Positions 52,396-64,000 of a DNA stretch of 64,000 nt are shown piece by piece. Under the pieces are notes generated by a model, which saw only the letters and a program-made list of their open reading frames with translations, had not been told where the DNA came from and did no database searches. The DNA is taken from positions 62,001 to 126,000 of the forward strand of contig NZ_RWIS01000009.1 in assembly GCF_003944705.1 (NCBI RefSeq). The letters run 5' to 3'. This DNA is from Hymenobacter metallilatus. Its GTDB lineage: Bacteria > Bacteroidota > Bacteroidia > Cytophagales > Hymenobacteraceae. Positions within the stretch are counted from its first letter, which is position 1, and each line of letters starts with the position of its first letter. The position numbers and the translations under genes are program-made.

Positions 52396-54015
52396 TTATG
52401 CCAGTAGTTTGCTCCAGTTGAGCTTGCGGCGGGCGGCGGTGGGCGTGGGCATACGGCCGGTGCGCAACAGCTCTTCGATGCAGATCATGTCGTCGTCGTG
52501 CTGCATGGCGGCGGCGGCCACCAGCCGGTTCTGGTAGGCGTAGAGGGCCAGGAACTTATGGCGGCGCACGTCGCCGTGGAAGATGATTTCGTCCCAGACG
52601 GTAGCATGGCCAGCGTAGCGTAGGCTTTTACCGAATTGCTGGGTCCAGAAGAACGGAATTTCCCGGAAAGCAACATGCTGGCCCAGCATGTTGCGGGCGG
52701 CGCAGGCCCCGTGCTGCTGAGCCACCCGCCAGTGCTCGATGCGGTGCTGGCCGAGGCCGCCGGGCAGTGGAAACAGGGCTATATCGCCGGCGGCGTACAC
52801 ATGCTCGGCGGCACAGAGGTGAGCATCCACGCGCAGGCCCCCATCTTTCTCCAGGTCGAAGGTGGGGGTCAGAAAATCGGTGGCAGGACGCACACCTACG
52901 GCCAGCAGCACCAGCTCGGCGGGTAGGCGCTGCCCCGAAGCCAGGCGCACGGCCGTGACGTGGCCGTTTTCACCTTCGAGGCTCACCACTTCCGCCTCAG
53001 CCCGAAACCGCACGCCGTGGCGGCGGTGCAGGTTGCGGAACATGCGGCCAATCTTTGGCCCCAGAATACGGGCAAACGGCTCGGCCTCCTGCGCTACCAC
53101 TGTTACCTGCCGCTTCTCACTTACCAAGCTGGCCGCAGCCTCCATTCCAATAAAGCTGCTCCCGATGATGACCACCCGCCGGGCCTGGGCGGCGGCCTGC
53201 CGGAGCTGTCCGGCATCCTGGGCGGAGCGCAAGGGCAGCACGCCAGCCAGGTCGTGGCCGGGCAACTTGGGTAGAGTGTTGGGCATACAGCCGGGAGCCA
53301 GCAGCAGGGCATGGTAGTGCAAAGGGCTGCGGCCGCTGAGTTTCAGCTCGCGGGTACGCAGGCTGAGGCCGGTGGCGCGGGTTTCGGAGAGCAGTTCGAT
53401 GCGGTGCTGCTCATAAAAGTCCTCTTCGCGCAGCGGCAGGGCCTTGTTATCGGCCTTGCCGGCGAGGTAGGCCTTGCTGAGTTTGGTGCGGTCGTAGGGT
53501 GCGGCGGCTTCGGCCGAAACCAGCACAATCCGGCCCCCGAAGCCTTCGGTGCGTAAGGTCTGGGCTGCAAACTGGCCGGCAGCCCCGCCCCCTACTATCA
53601 CAAAAGTGCGCGCATCAGGCGCGGCCGCGTTAGGAGCTGGGGCAGTGCCCTGCACCAAAGCCGTAGGCGTGGCATCGGGCGAGTTGGTGGCGGCGGTGGG
53701 CCGGGCCGGCAGCTGCACCCACACGCGGCCGTCGGCCACGCGCACGGGGTAGCTAGGCAAGTCATCAAGCGCCGGGGGCTGGCAGAGGTGGCCATCGGGC
53801 ACGCGGAAGCAGGCGTGGTGCCAGGGGCACACCAGCTGGTCGCCCACTAAGCGGCCCTGTTCCAGCGGGGCACCGTAATGGGGGCAGTTGGGAGCCAGGG
53901 CCACGTACTGTCCCTGGCGCAGCAGCAAGAGCACTGCCGCCCCCGAAGCGGCGGTAAAGGTGCGCATCTCGCCCTCCTGGAGGGCATCGGCGGGAGCAAA
54001 GTCAAGTTCGGGCAT
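52396..54015 (-). CDS. Rieske-FAD/NAD oxidoreductase fusion (AIF-like)
   Basis: A 539-residue fusion. The N-terminal 105 residues are a Rieske [2Fe-2S] domain (NCPHYGAPLEQG and VCPWHHACF: CxH and CxxH). A Pro/Ala/Thr-rich linker (about 105-135) joins it to a pyridine-nucleotide reductase with FAD motif FVIVGGGAAGQFAAQTLR, NAD motif VVIIGSSFIGMEAAASL, and YAAGDIALFPLP near the C-terminus, where the last 90 residues are the reductase dimerisation domain. It is like apoptosis-inducing-factor-type reductases that feed electrons to oxygenases or repair. Cytoplasmic; no partner oxygenase nearby. Confidence 0.93.
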   Translation of the reverse strand: MPELDFAPADALQEGEMRTFTAASGAAVLLLLRQGQYVALAPNCPHYGAPLEQGRLVGDQLVCPWHHACFRVPDGHLCQPPALDDLPSYPVRVADGRVWVQLPARPTAATNSPDATPTALVQGTAPAPNAAAPDARTFVIVGGGAAGQFAAQTLRTEGFGGRIVLVSAEAAAPYDRTKLSKAYLAGKADNKALPLREEDFYEQHRIELLSETRATGLSLRTRELKLSGRSPLHYHALLLAPGCMPNTLPKLPGHDLAGVLPLRSAQDAGQLRQAAAQARRVVIIGSSFIGMEAAASLVSEKRQVTVVAQEAEPFARILGPKIGRMFRNLHRRHGVRFRAEAEVVSLEGENGHVTAVRLASGQRLPAELVLLAVGVRPATDFLTPTFDLEKDGGLRVDAHLCAAEHVYAAGDIALFPLPGGLGQHRIEHWRVAQQHGACAARNMLGQHVAFREIPFFWTQQFGKSLRYAGHATVWDEIIFHGDVRRHKFLALYAYQNRLVAAAAMQHDDDMICIEELLRTGRMPTPTAARRKLNWSKLLA

Positions 54016-54139
54016 AAGCGGCAGAATAGCAGTAGGGCCTGCCCTGCCAACGAGCCGGAGGAAAACCAGGTTGTGTTGTCTTTTCGTAATTCCTGCTTCC
54101 AGTCCGTATCCTTTTACTGCTCAATTCGTTCAGTCCGCT

Positions 54140-54379
54140 ATGCTCTCCTCCCCTCCCCTGCATGGTGGCCTGCCGCCGGAGCTGCACCAACTGCTGCGCG
54201 GCGGCCACCGCTGCCTGCTGGTGTACCGCACGCCGGGCACCTCGGCCGAGTTTGCGGTGCGCGGCATTTTGCTGAACGTACTGCGGCGCGGGCAGGTCGA
54301 TTACCTGCAGCTGGCCGGCGGCTGCGAGCTGCGCCTTGATTGGCTGGTTTCCGTAAATGGGCACCGACTGGCAGCCTGA
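54140..54379 (+). CDS. Small Rof-like protein, divergent copy
   Basis: A 79-residue protein from ATG 54140 that aligns with its neighbour at 54435 across CLLVYRT, then VDYLQLAGGCELRLDWLVSVNGHRL. The ELRLD motif is kept, but the N-terminal 'PISC-YD' block of Rof is lost (LPPELHQLLRGGHR). Rof proteins bind Rho and inhibit termination. A shared origin with the next gene is clear; the function of this copy is not. Confidence 0.65.
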   Translation: MLSSPPLHGGLPPELHQLLRGGHRCLLVYRTPGTSAEFAVRGILLNVLRRGQVDYLQLAGGCELRLDWLVSVNGHRLAA

Positions 54380-54434
54380 CATCTCGGGGCCACGGTTCAT
54401 CGTATTCCATTGACACCCAGTTTCCCCACCCGCC

Positions 54435-54686
54435 ATGTCCCACGCCCCCTACAAACCCATCAGCTGCTCGTTCTACGACGAGCTGGAGGCCCACGCCACC
54501 ACCGGCCAGCCCTGCACCCTCACCTACCGCACGGAGCCCGACACCCCGCCCAGCACCTACCACGGCACCATTCAGGACCTTTATATCCGCGACAAAGTAG
54601 AATACCTGCGCCTGCAGGATGGCTTCGAGCTACGCTTGGATAACCTGCTAGCTTTGGATGACAAGGAGCTGCGGAATTACTGCTGA
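54435..54686 (+). CDS. Rof-like Rho-binding antiterminator
   Basis: An 83-residue protein with the Rof pattern Y-x-PI-x-C-x-x-YD-x-LE (YKPISCSFYDELEAHATTG), then CTLTYRT, GTIQDLYIRDKVEYLRLQDGFELRLDNLLAL (given as VEYLRLQDG and FELRLDNLL). E. coli Rof has the same order: YQPINC-YDNLE and ELRLDKI. Rof binds the Rho hexamer and blocks its RNA site, lowering Rho-dependent termination. In this genome it is preceded by a divergent copy only 55 bp away. Confidence 0.78.
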   Translation: MSHAPYKPISCSFYDELEAHATTGQPCTLTYRTEPDTPPSTYHGTIQDLYIRDKVEYLRLQDGFELRLDNLLALDDKELRNYC

Positions 54687-54726
54687 GCCTCTGGTTTTTC
54701 GGGTGGCAATGCACTAACTAGAAACC

Positions 54727-55446
54727 GTGAAAAGACCTCTAGTTATATGTTCATTACTCTCGTTTTCGGCGACATTTAATCCGGGCCGGTTCAACGATAA
54801 CTATACGATTCGCACCACCACTCCTGATGGGTGCTACCATATCGTATCGGTTCCTTACTTCTGCTCCGATGGTACAGAAGGTTGCCTTAAAGTACTGGAT
54901 GCCACCACACAAAAGATACTGCGGGAGTTTCACCTGACCCGCATGATTGGTTGCGTGTATGTGAGCGTGCGCAACCCGGACGTGCTCCTTAAAATCCCTA
55001 CAGGTATCGGCTTGCCCCCACCCTGGAATTGGGATGATGCCAAAAATGCCCCTGATACATATGTTAAGCTTTATCAGGATGACCGCGCAGTTGATAGCGT
55101 GGTTATTCCGGCCGTTTTACCGGTTGCAGATAGCCGCCGCTACTTCTACACCGGCCGCCAATTCGACCGGTCAAAGCTGCTCTACCGTAAGCCCGATACG
55201 CTTGCCGTAGTTACCCACAAAGGGGTAGCGCTGTTGTATCTGCAAAACGGCCGCTTGCAAACAAAACTCAGTCCAGGCTATGCCCGGTTATCTGATTTTC
55301 CGCTTTTACCACTTGATGCTCAAGTGGAGTGCTACCCGTACCCACAGCCTGGTTCCTGTGAATCAGTCCCGTACCTAGTGCCGCCACTTACCAAGCCCCG
55401 AGTGGTTTATCCCGATTTTTATAAGCGCCGACGTTTTCCGTGGTAA
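54727..55446 (+). CDS. Hypothetical protein
   Basis: A 239-residue protein from GTG 54727 (MKRPLVICSLLSFSATF). The start may be a weak signal peptide. The body contains VLDATTQKILREFHLTRMIGCVYVSV, PPPWNWDDAKNAPDTYVKLYQDD and a basic end YPDFYKRRRFPW (motifs given in part). I do not recognise a family. Codon use is less GC-rich than that of neighbours (many ATA/TTA-like codons), which could mean recent acquisition. A perfect terminator follows. Confidence 0.68.
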   Translation: MKRPLVICSLLSFSATFNPGRFNDNYTIRTTTPDGCYHIVSVPYFCSDGTEGCLKVLDATTQKILREFHLTRMIGCVYVSVRNPDVLLKIPTGIGLPPPWNWDDAKNAPDTYVKLYQDDRAVDSVVIPAVLPVADSRRYFYTGRQFDRSKLLYRKPDTLAVVTHKGVALLYLQNGRLQTKLSPGYARLSDFPLLPLDAQVECYPYPQPGSCESVPYLVPPLTKPRVVYPDFYKRRRFPW

Positions 55447-55458
55447 CAGCTCAATTAT

Positions 55459-55497
55459 AAAAAAAGCCAGTACGCTGCAGCGTACTGGCTTTTTTTG
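55459..55497. terminator. Bidirectional terminator before asnS
   Basis: A perfect stem AAAAAAGCCAGTACGCT with AGCGTACTGGCTTTTTT around GC, with A and T runs outside. It serves the plus-strand gene at 54727 and the minus-strand asnS. Confidence 0.93.
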
Positions 55498-55510
55498 AAA
55501 ATCCGTGAGC

Positions 55511-56914
<1,404 letters not shown>

Positions 56915-56963
56915 GGGGAAATCGGTTCTACTAAAGAATGTAAGAGCCGCAAAGGTAGAAGAT

Positions 56964-57233
56964 GTAGCGCGAAGCTCCTGCTTGGTGCACGAGTTGCCAG
57001 CGAGTAGCCGGTACTGCATCAGTAGCGCGCAGCTCTGCTTCGTGCACGAGCAAAGCGAGTTCCGGAGCGGCGGGCACGGAGATACGGTAGTGCGGAACCG
57101 GGATACTCGCCTGTGGCTCGTGCGCGAAGCAGAGCTGCGCGCTACTGGCGCACGAGCAATGCGAGACCCTACGCATGTGAACCAGACGCCCGATACTCGC
57201 TTTGCTCGTACGCGAAGCGGAGCTGCGCGCTAC
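56964..57233. repeat. Four-copy repeat cluster upstream of rpoN
   Basis: A 39-41 bp element (core GTAGCGCGCAGCTCTGCTTC then GTGCACGAGCAAAGCGAG) occurs in direct orientation at 56964-57004 (degenerate) and 57022-57060, and inverted at 57105-57145 and 57195-57233. A short partial direct copy lies at about 57151-57165. The four can pair into alternative stems. It fills most of the 417-bp gap between asnS and rpoN. This looks like a dispersed repetitive family; whether it recurs elsewhere cannot be seen here. Confidence 0.85.
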
Positions 57234-57274
57234 TACGCCCAACTTTTTCCCCTAAACTCAAGTACAGAAAGGGC

Positions 57275-57282
57275 TATATTTG
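57275..57282 (+). promoter_or_regulatory. Candidate -7 promoter box for rpoN
   Basis: TATATTTG fits TAnnTTTG exactly, 50 bp before the rpoN ATG. No TTG is seen at the usual distance upstream, so the match is partial. Confidence 0.45.
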
Positions 57283-57331
57283 GCCTAACCACCCCGTTTT
57301 ACTACCGGCGGGGCGTACGCGTTTTCAGAGT

Positions 57332-58921
57332 ATGCAACGACTGGACATGAAGCAGCTTCTCTCGCAGAAGCTGAGCCCCCAACAGATTCAATTTATTAAG
57401 CTCCTGCAGATTCCGACGGTGGAGCTGGAGGCGCGCATTAAGGAAGAGTTGGAAGCCAACCCGGCCCTGGAAGAAGGCGACGACCAGGATGACGAGTTTG
57501 AGGAGCAGGAACGCGACGACTCCGACGACCCGGAAGACGACTTTGACAACGACCCGGACGCCGAATTTGATAATCCCGACAACACGCTGGACGAAGATTT
57601 CGACGGCGACCAGGCCGAGGAGCAGCCCGAAATCGACCTCAGCGCCAAGGATGAGCCCACGGAAATCAAGGAGTCGGAATCGGCCGACGATTTGGACCTG
57701 AGCGACTACCTGCACGACGACGAAATAGCCGGCTACAAAATGCAGGGTGACGGCCCCGGCGAGGACGAGGACGACCGGGAAATGCCCCTGGCCGACACCA
57801 GCGGCTCGCTCATCGACAACCTGCTCGACCAGCTGGGCTTTGCCAGTCTCGATGAAAAGCAGGAAGCCATTGGCCGCCAGCTCATCGGTTCCATCGACGG
57901 CGACGGCTACATCCGCCGCGACCTGTCGGCCATTGCCAACGACCTGGCATTTTCGCAGAACATTGAGGCCACGGTACCTGAAATTGAGAGCGTGCTGCAC
58001 GTCATCCAGACGTTTGACCCGGCCGGCATCGGGGCCCGCGACCTGCAGGAGTGCCTGCTGCTGCAGCTGGAGCGCCGCCCCCAGGACGAGGCCACCGAGC
58101 ACGCCGAGCAGATCCTGCACGACACCTTCGACGAGTTTACCAAGAAGCACTACCAGCGCATTCAGCAGAAGCTGGACCTGGAGGACGATGAGCTGAAGGA
58201 TGCCATTGCCCTCATTCTCAAACTCAACCCCAAGCCCGGCGGCACCGGCCCGGTGGGCATGGGCAAGGTGCAGTACATCATTCCCGACTTCATCCTGACC
58301 CACGACAACGGCCAGTTCAACCTAACGCTCAACACCCGCAACGCCCCCGATTTGCGGGTGTCGCCGGCCTACACTGAGATGTTCCGGGCCTACGACAAGG
58401 CCTCGAAGAAGGACAAGAAGATGAAGGAGGCCGTGACCTTCGTGAAGCAGAAGCTGGATTCGGCCAAGTGGTTTATTGATGCCATCCGGCAGCGCCAGAA
58501 TACCCTGCTGCGCACCATGGACGCCATTGTACGCTACCAGCGCGACTTTTTTGCCGAGGGCGACGAGAGTAAGCTGCGGCCCATGATTCTGAAGGACATT
58601 GCCCAGGAAATTGGCATGGACATCAGCACCGTGAGCCGGGTGGCCAACTCCAAAGCCGTGCAAACGGAGTTTGGCATTTACCCGCTCAAGTACTTCTTCT
58701 CGGAAGGCATTGCCACCGACTCGGGGGAGGATGCCTCCAGCCGGGAGGTGAAGCACATTCTCAAGGAAATTATTGAAGGCGAGCAGAAAAACCGTCCGCT
58801 CAGCGACGACAAGCTGGAGAAAATGCTGAATGCCCGGGGCTATAACATTGCCCGCCGCACGGTGGCCAAGTACCGGGAGCAACTCAATATTCCGGTAGCC
58901 CGCCTGCGCAAGGAGCTGTAG
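57332..58921 (+). CDS. rpoN: RNA polymerase sigma-54 factor
   Basis: A 529-residue RpoN from ATG 57332. Region I is Gln/Leu-rich (MQRLDMKQLLSQKLSPQQIQFIKLLQ, given as MKQLLSQKLSPQQIQ). Region II is a very acidic insert of about 130 residues (DEFEEQERDDSDDPEDDFDN ...) that makes it about 50 residues longer than E. coli RpoN. The C-terminus has the DNA-binding HTH (IAQEIGMDISTVSRVANSK) and the RpoN box (ARRTVAKYRE at about 509-518). It needs bacterial enhancer-binding ATPases; none is encoded in the window. Confidence 0.95.
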   Translation: MQRLDMKQLLSQKLSPQQIQFIKLLQIPTVELEARIKEELEANPALEEGDDQDDEFEEQERDDSDDPEDDFDNDPDAEFDNPDNTLDEDFDGDQAEEQPEIDLSAKDEPTEIKESESADDLDLSDYLHDDEIAGYKMQGDGPGEDEDDREMPLADTSGSLIDNLLDQLGFASLDEKQEAIGRQLIGSIDGDGYIRRDLSAIANDLAFSQNIEATVPEIESVLHVIQTFDPAGIGARDLQECLLLQLERRPQDEATEHAEQILHDTFDEFTKKHYQRIQQKLDLEDDELKDAIALILKLNPKPGGTGPVGMGKVQYIIPDFILTHDNGQFNLTLNTRNAPDLRVSPAYTEMFRAYDKASKKDKKMKEAVTFVKQKLDSAKWFIDAIRQRQNTLLRTMDAIVRYQRDFFAEGDESKLRPMILKDIAQEIGMDISTVSRVANSKAVQTEFGIYPLKYFFSEGIATDSGEDASSREVKHILKEIIEGEQKNRPLSDDKLEKMLNARGYNIARRTVAKYREQLNIPVARLRKEL

Positions 58922-59044
58922 CATATTGCTTAGTACTTGCCCGAGAGTTTACTGCTCCGTAGCCCGGGTTTCAAACCCTGCGTTGCGGAGCAGTGTTGTG
59001 TACAAAAGTCGACGGCAGAGTTTTCTATCCTATTTTCTATCCGT

Positions 59045-59959
59045 ATGAACACTTCTGCGCTGGAGAAACTGTACGCCAAATTTGTACCGGTAGCCGGCTC
59101 AGGCCTACCAGCGGATACGCGGCGGGAAATAGGCCACTTTGATGTGTTCAACCTGGAAAACCGCCGGCCCGGCCACAGCTACCAGCCGCCTATGCCTTTT
59201 GACAGGCAGCGCTTCTACAAAGTAAGCCTGATACACGGGCACAGCCGGATAGAGTACACCGACCACGCCATTGATATACAAGGCAGTACGCTGTTTCTGG
59301 CTACGCCCCACGTCCCGTACCGCTGGGTGCCCCAAACGGCCACGCCTACCGGCTATTTCTGCATTTTCACCGATGAGTTTTTGCTGCCGGCCAAAGGTGG
59401 AATGGTGCTGGATGAGTTGCCGGTTTTTCAGCCCGATGCGTATCCGGTGCGGGCCGTAACCGCCGAGCAGGCCGCCGCAGTAGAAGCCATTTTCCGGAAG
59501 ATGGCCCAGGAGCTTGCCTCTGACTATGCGTATAAATACGACTTACTGCGTGCTTACCTACTGGAACTGCTGCACTTTACGCAAAAGCTTCAGCCAGCGG
59601 CAGAAAGAGTCCCCACTCACTCTGCCGCAACCCGCATAGCCACCCGTTTCACGGAGTTGCTGGAGCAGCAGTTTCCGTTGCACGGCACACCTGTCCGGCG
59701 CCTCCGCACGGCCAAAGAGTACGCCGATGCATTGGCAATGCACATCAACCACCTCAACCGGGCCCTGAAGGAAACCACCGGGCATACCACTACTGAGTTG
59801 CTGGGCCAGCGCACCGCGCAGGAAGCCAAGCTCCTGTTGAAGCAGTCTGACCGGGGTATTGCGGAAATAGCCGACCAGTTAGGATTTACCGACGTGGCGC
59901 ATTTCTGCACGTTTTTCAAGCGCCAGACCGGCCTTACCCCCGGCAAGTATCGGGGGTAG
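59045..59959 (+). CDS. AraC-family transcriptional regulator
   Basis: A 304-residue protein from ATG 59045 (open frame upstream not used). Residues 1-200 are a cupin-like sensor domain (FYKVSLIHGHSRIEYTDHAID, given as LIHGHSRIEY), and residues about 215-304 the AraC DNA-binding domain with two HTH motifs; the second ends in IAEIADQLGFTDVAHFCTFFKRQTGLTPGKYR (given as IADQLGFTDVAHFC and FKRQTGLTP). It lies upstream of an NAD-dependent epimerase-like gene on the same strand and probably controls it. Confidence 0.9.
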   Translation: MNTSALEKLYAKFVPVAGSGLPADTRREIGHFDVFNLENRRPGHSYQPPMPFDRQRFYKVSLIHGHSRIEYTDHAIDIQGSTLFLATPHVPYRWVPQTATPTGYFCIFTDEFLLPAKGGMVLDELPVFQPDAYPVRAVTAEQAAAVEAIFRKMAQELASDYAYKYDLLRAYLLELLHFTQKLQPAAERVPTHSAATRIATRFTELLEQQFPLHGTPVRRLRTAKEYADALAMHINHLNRALKETTGHTTTELLGQRTAQEAKLLLKQSDRGIAEIADQLGFTDVAHFCTFFKRQTGLTPGKYRG

Positions 59960-60091
59960 AGCAAGTTGTTTGCTTGGCGCAGTAAACGGTTTGACCCACA
60001 CAAACCACTAGCCCGCTGCTCTTAGGACCTTTGAAAACAAGAACTGCTGCCTCCGTAGCGCAGTTTGTTTTCACCTTTAACAGAATAGCAC

Positions 60092-60976
60092 ATGCGAGTT
60101 TTCGTAACGGGTGCCACCGGCTTTGTGGGCTCGGCAGTGGTACAGGAATTACTAACCGCGGGGCACCAGGTAGTGGGCCTGGCCCGCTCCGAAGAAGCCG
60201 CCCGACAGCTGGCGGCGGCAGGGGCCAAAGCCCACCACGGCTCCCTCCATGACTTGGATAGCCTGAAGCGCGGGGCCGCCGCCGCCGATGGCGTAATTCA
60301 CCTGGCTTTTATCCACGATTTCAGCGCCTACGCCGCTGCCGGCGAAACGGATGGGCAGGCCATTGCGGCTATGGCCGATGCCCTGGCCGGCACGGGCAAG
60401 CCGCTAGTAACCACCTCCGGGCTGGCCGGCCTGCGCACCGACGGGAGCCTGTCCACTGAGGATGATGTGGCCGGACCCTCGCTCCGGATGTCGGAGGCTG
60501 CAACGCAGGCAGTAGCCGCATCAGGCGTACGGACGGCCGTAGTACGGCTGGCGGCTTCGGTGCATGATGCGGGTGACCATGGCTTTGTACCGACGCTTAT
60601 TACCATTGCCCGCCAAAAAGGAGTGGCTGCCTACATCGGCGACGGCCAGAACCGCTGGGCCGGCGTACACCGCCTCGATGCGGCCCGGCTGTACCGGCTG
60701 GCTCTGGAGCACGGCGAGGCAGGAGCCCGGTACCACGGCGTAGCCGACGAAGGTATTTCCATGCGGGACCTGGCCACCGTTATTGGCCGCCATCTGAACG
60801 TACCGGTAGTATCCAAGTCACCGGAGGAAGCGGCCGGGCATTTTGGCTGGATGGCGCGCTTCGCGAGTATGGACCTGGCCGCTTCCAGTGTCCTCACGCA
60901 GCAGCGGCTCAACTGGCACCCTACGCACCCCGGCTTGCTCGCCGATCTGGAGCAAGGCTCCTACTTCGGAAAGTAA
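60092..60976 (+). CDS. NAD(P)-dependent atypical SDR / epimerase-like protein
   Basis: A 294-residue protein with the extended/atypical SDR nucleotide motif VFVTGATGFVGSAVVQELL (G-x-x-G-x-x-G) at residues 4-22, GVIHLAF near 69, and SGLAG in place of the active-site SYK. The canonical YxxxK is not seen (LSTEDDVAGPSLRMSEAA), so it may be a binding or atypical reductase. Part of the NAD(P)-binding SDR family often regulated by the adjacent AraC protein. A 34-bp terminator stem follows. Confidence 0.88.
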   Translation: MRVFVTGATGFVGSAVVQELLTAGHQVVGLARSEEAARQLAAAGAKAHHGSLHDLDSLKRGAAAADGVIHLAFIHDFSAYAAAGETDGQAIAAMADALAGTGKPLVTTSGLAGLRTDGSLSTEDDVAGPSLRMSEAATQAVAASGVRTAVVRLAASVHDAGDHGFVPTLITIARQKGVAAYIGDGQNRWAGVHRLDAARLYRLALEHGEAGARYHGVADEGISMRDLATVIGRHLNVPVVSKSPEEAAGHFGWMARFASMDLAASSVLTQQRLNWHPTHPGLLADLEQGSYFGK

Positions 60977-60989
60977 CTCCAGTTGAACC

Positions 60990-61066
60990 AAGCCCCGGGT
61001 TCCGCTCCCGGCCTGGCCGTAACGATGCTGTTACGGCCAGGCCGGGAGTGGAACCCGGGGCTTTTG
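60990..61066 (+). terminator. 34-bp terminator stem
   Basis: Arms 60990-61023 and 61030-61063 pair over 34 bp with one G-T, around a 6-base loop, followed by TTTTG. The right arm overlaps the upstream part of the PAP2-like reading frame. Confidence 0.9.
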
Positions 61067-61125
61067 TATTATTGCTTCCTGGCGTTTTGCGTAACATCGT
61101 ACTCAGTACCACACGTTCTATTGGC

Positions 61126-61725
61126 TTGTCATCCTCCCTCTCTGTTCGCCTCGCCACCCTGTTGTCGGCCGTTTTTCATCCGCTACTGGTGCCCTCCTAC
61201 TTAGCCGGACTGATGGACCTGCAGCAGACGCAGCACAACAGAGTATGGACAGTGGTACTATTTACCTTTCTGCTACCAACCGGAGCGGCCTTGCTCCTGC
61301 TCCGGCTGGGCCGGATTGACTCCCTGGAAATGCCCCAGCGCCAGCAGCGGGCCTGGCCCCTGGGGTTGGCGGCTTGTAGTTTTGGAGCCGGGGCCGCATG
61401 GCTGCACTGGCACGGAGCCGCTCCAGTGCTAGTGACTGGGCTGATGGGCATGGCCCTGGCCGTACTGCTGACCTTCCTGATTACCCTGCGCTGGAAAATA
61501 TCAGCGCATGGCGTAGGCATGGGTGGCGCGGCCGGGCTGCTGCTGGCATTGTGCCTGCAGGGGCGCGCCGAGGTGTGGTGGGCACTGGGTGCAGTAGCAC
61601 TGGCGGCAGCCGTGGGCTGGGCCCGCCTGGAGCTGCGGGCCCACACGCCGGCCCAGGTGTGGGCTGGGTTGGCGTTGGGCTTAAGCGTGGCCCTGGGCAG
61701 CAGCGCGGGGCTGGCAATAGGCTAG
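61126..61725 (+). CDS. PAP2-like integral membrane protein
   Basis: A 199-residue membrane protein starting at TTG 61126 or slightly upstream; no ATG is available. It has five or six helices and degenerate PAP2 phosphatase motifs: KISAHGVGMGG (the SxxH-like second motif as SAHG) and LRAHTPAQVWAGLALG (the third, normally SRVxxGxHxxxDVxxG, with the His kept and Arg shifted). The first motif (KxxxxxxRP) is not clear, so activity is doubtful. It may act on lipid phosphates. Confidence 0.7.
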   Translation: MSSSLSVRLATLLSAVFHPLLVPSYLAGLMDLQQTQHNRVWTVVLFTFLLPTGAALLLLRLGRIDSLEMPQRQQRAWPLGLAACSFGAGAAWLHWHGAAPVLVTGLMGMALAVLLTFLITLRWKISAHGVGMGGAAGLLLALCLQGRAEVWWALGAVALAAAVGWARLELRAHTPAQVWAGLALGLSVALGSSAGLAIG

Positions 61726-61739
61726 CTCAAATCGTTCCG

Positions 61740-61747
61740 TATCTTTC
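61740..61747 (+). promoter_or_regulatory. Weak candidate -7 box for the sensor kinase
   Basis: TATCTTTC matches TAnnTTTG in seven of eight positions, about 100 bp before the kinase ATG. No -33 TTG is seen. Confidence 0.25.
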
Positions 61748-61842
61748 TTGTGCTACGCCGCGTCCGGGCAGTATGGGTTGCTTACTGCGCCGCCCGGCCG
61801 TACGTTATTACCGAGTTTGCCCTGCCGATTCTGCTGCTTCCT

Positions 61843-64000
<2,158 letters not shown>

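Noticed and set aside
56964..57233. Possible CRISPR array
   Set aside because: Copies are in both orientations with irregular spacing and no cas genes nearby.

Overview
The window looks like a piece of chromosome from a high-GC member of the Bacteroidota, most probably a Hymenobacter-like Cytophagales bacterium. The pointers are a C-terminal type IX secretion sorting domain, many proteins with DUF4142, DUF4159, DUF4175, DUF4468, DUF1800, DUF1501 or DUF2795 domains, lipoboxes of the LxSC type, a TAnnTTTG-type -7 promoter box, a carotenoid lycopene cyclase, an EttA-type ABC-F protein and a sigma-54 with an acidic insert. No rRNA, tRNA, CRISPR array or intact insertion sequence was seen. Both ends cut through genes: an M1 aminopeptidase on the left and a multi-PAS histidine kinase on the right.

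Region by region. 1-4.0 kb: the M1 aminopeptidase (minus strand) diverges from a two-gene McrBC-type (type IV) restriction system. 4.2-10.6 kb: two tandem, closely similar TldD-TldE peptidase modules, the TldD halves carrying Tat-like leaders. 10.7-13.3 kb: two minus-strand outer-membrane barrel genes, a DUF4159 gene and a decayed barrel gene. 13.4-22.0 kb: a co-directional run of MoxR ATPase, DUF58, DUF4468, BatA-like, DUF4175 and a membrane-anchored GATase-like protein. Together with DUF4159 and TldDE this looks like one functional neighbourhood, probably for envelope protein maturation or a MoxR-driven chaperone/stress system. 22.1-24.4 kb: a Thr-rich lipoprotein, then an ECF-like sigma factor and a transmembrane protein that fuses an anti-sigma-like N-terminus to a periplasmic trypsin-like protease. 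24.8-28.2 kb: a DUF1800-DUF1501 secreted pair. 28.3-33.2 kb: small membrane and secreted proteins, an SMP-30-like protein, a LuxR-type regulator and a CPA1 cation/proton antiporter. 33.3-43.7 kb: housekeeping genes (EttA, DUF349, DUF2795, an ABC ATPase, lycopene cyclase, a LOG family protein, a MacB-type permease, QueA, IspD). 43.7-52.2 kb: many small lipoproteins and secreted proteins around UvrA, including one gene split by an in-frame TAG. 52.4-64 kb: a Rieske-FAD oxidoreductase, two tandem Rof-like small proteins, AsnRS, RpoN, an AraC-SDR pair, a PAP2-like membrane protein and the start of a hybrid-style sensor kinase.

The most striking feature not explained by genes is a set of long inverted repeats that sit between co-directional genes. 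The left arm starts at or just after the stop codon and the right arm ends at or just before the next start codon. Each locus is built from its own short reiterated words, so the architecture is shared while the sequence mostly is not. Several convergent or terminal gaps also carry perfect terminator stems of 27-34 bp; the one behind ispD reaches back into the coding sequence.

All assignments come from reading the sequence and recalled family knowledge; no database search was run.
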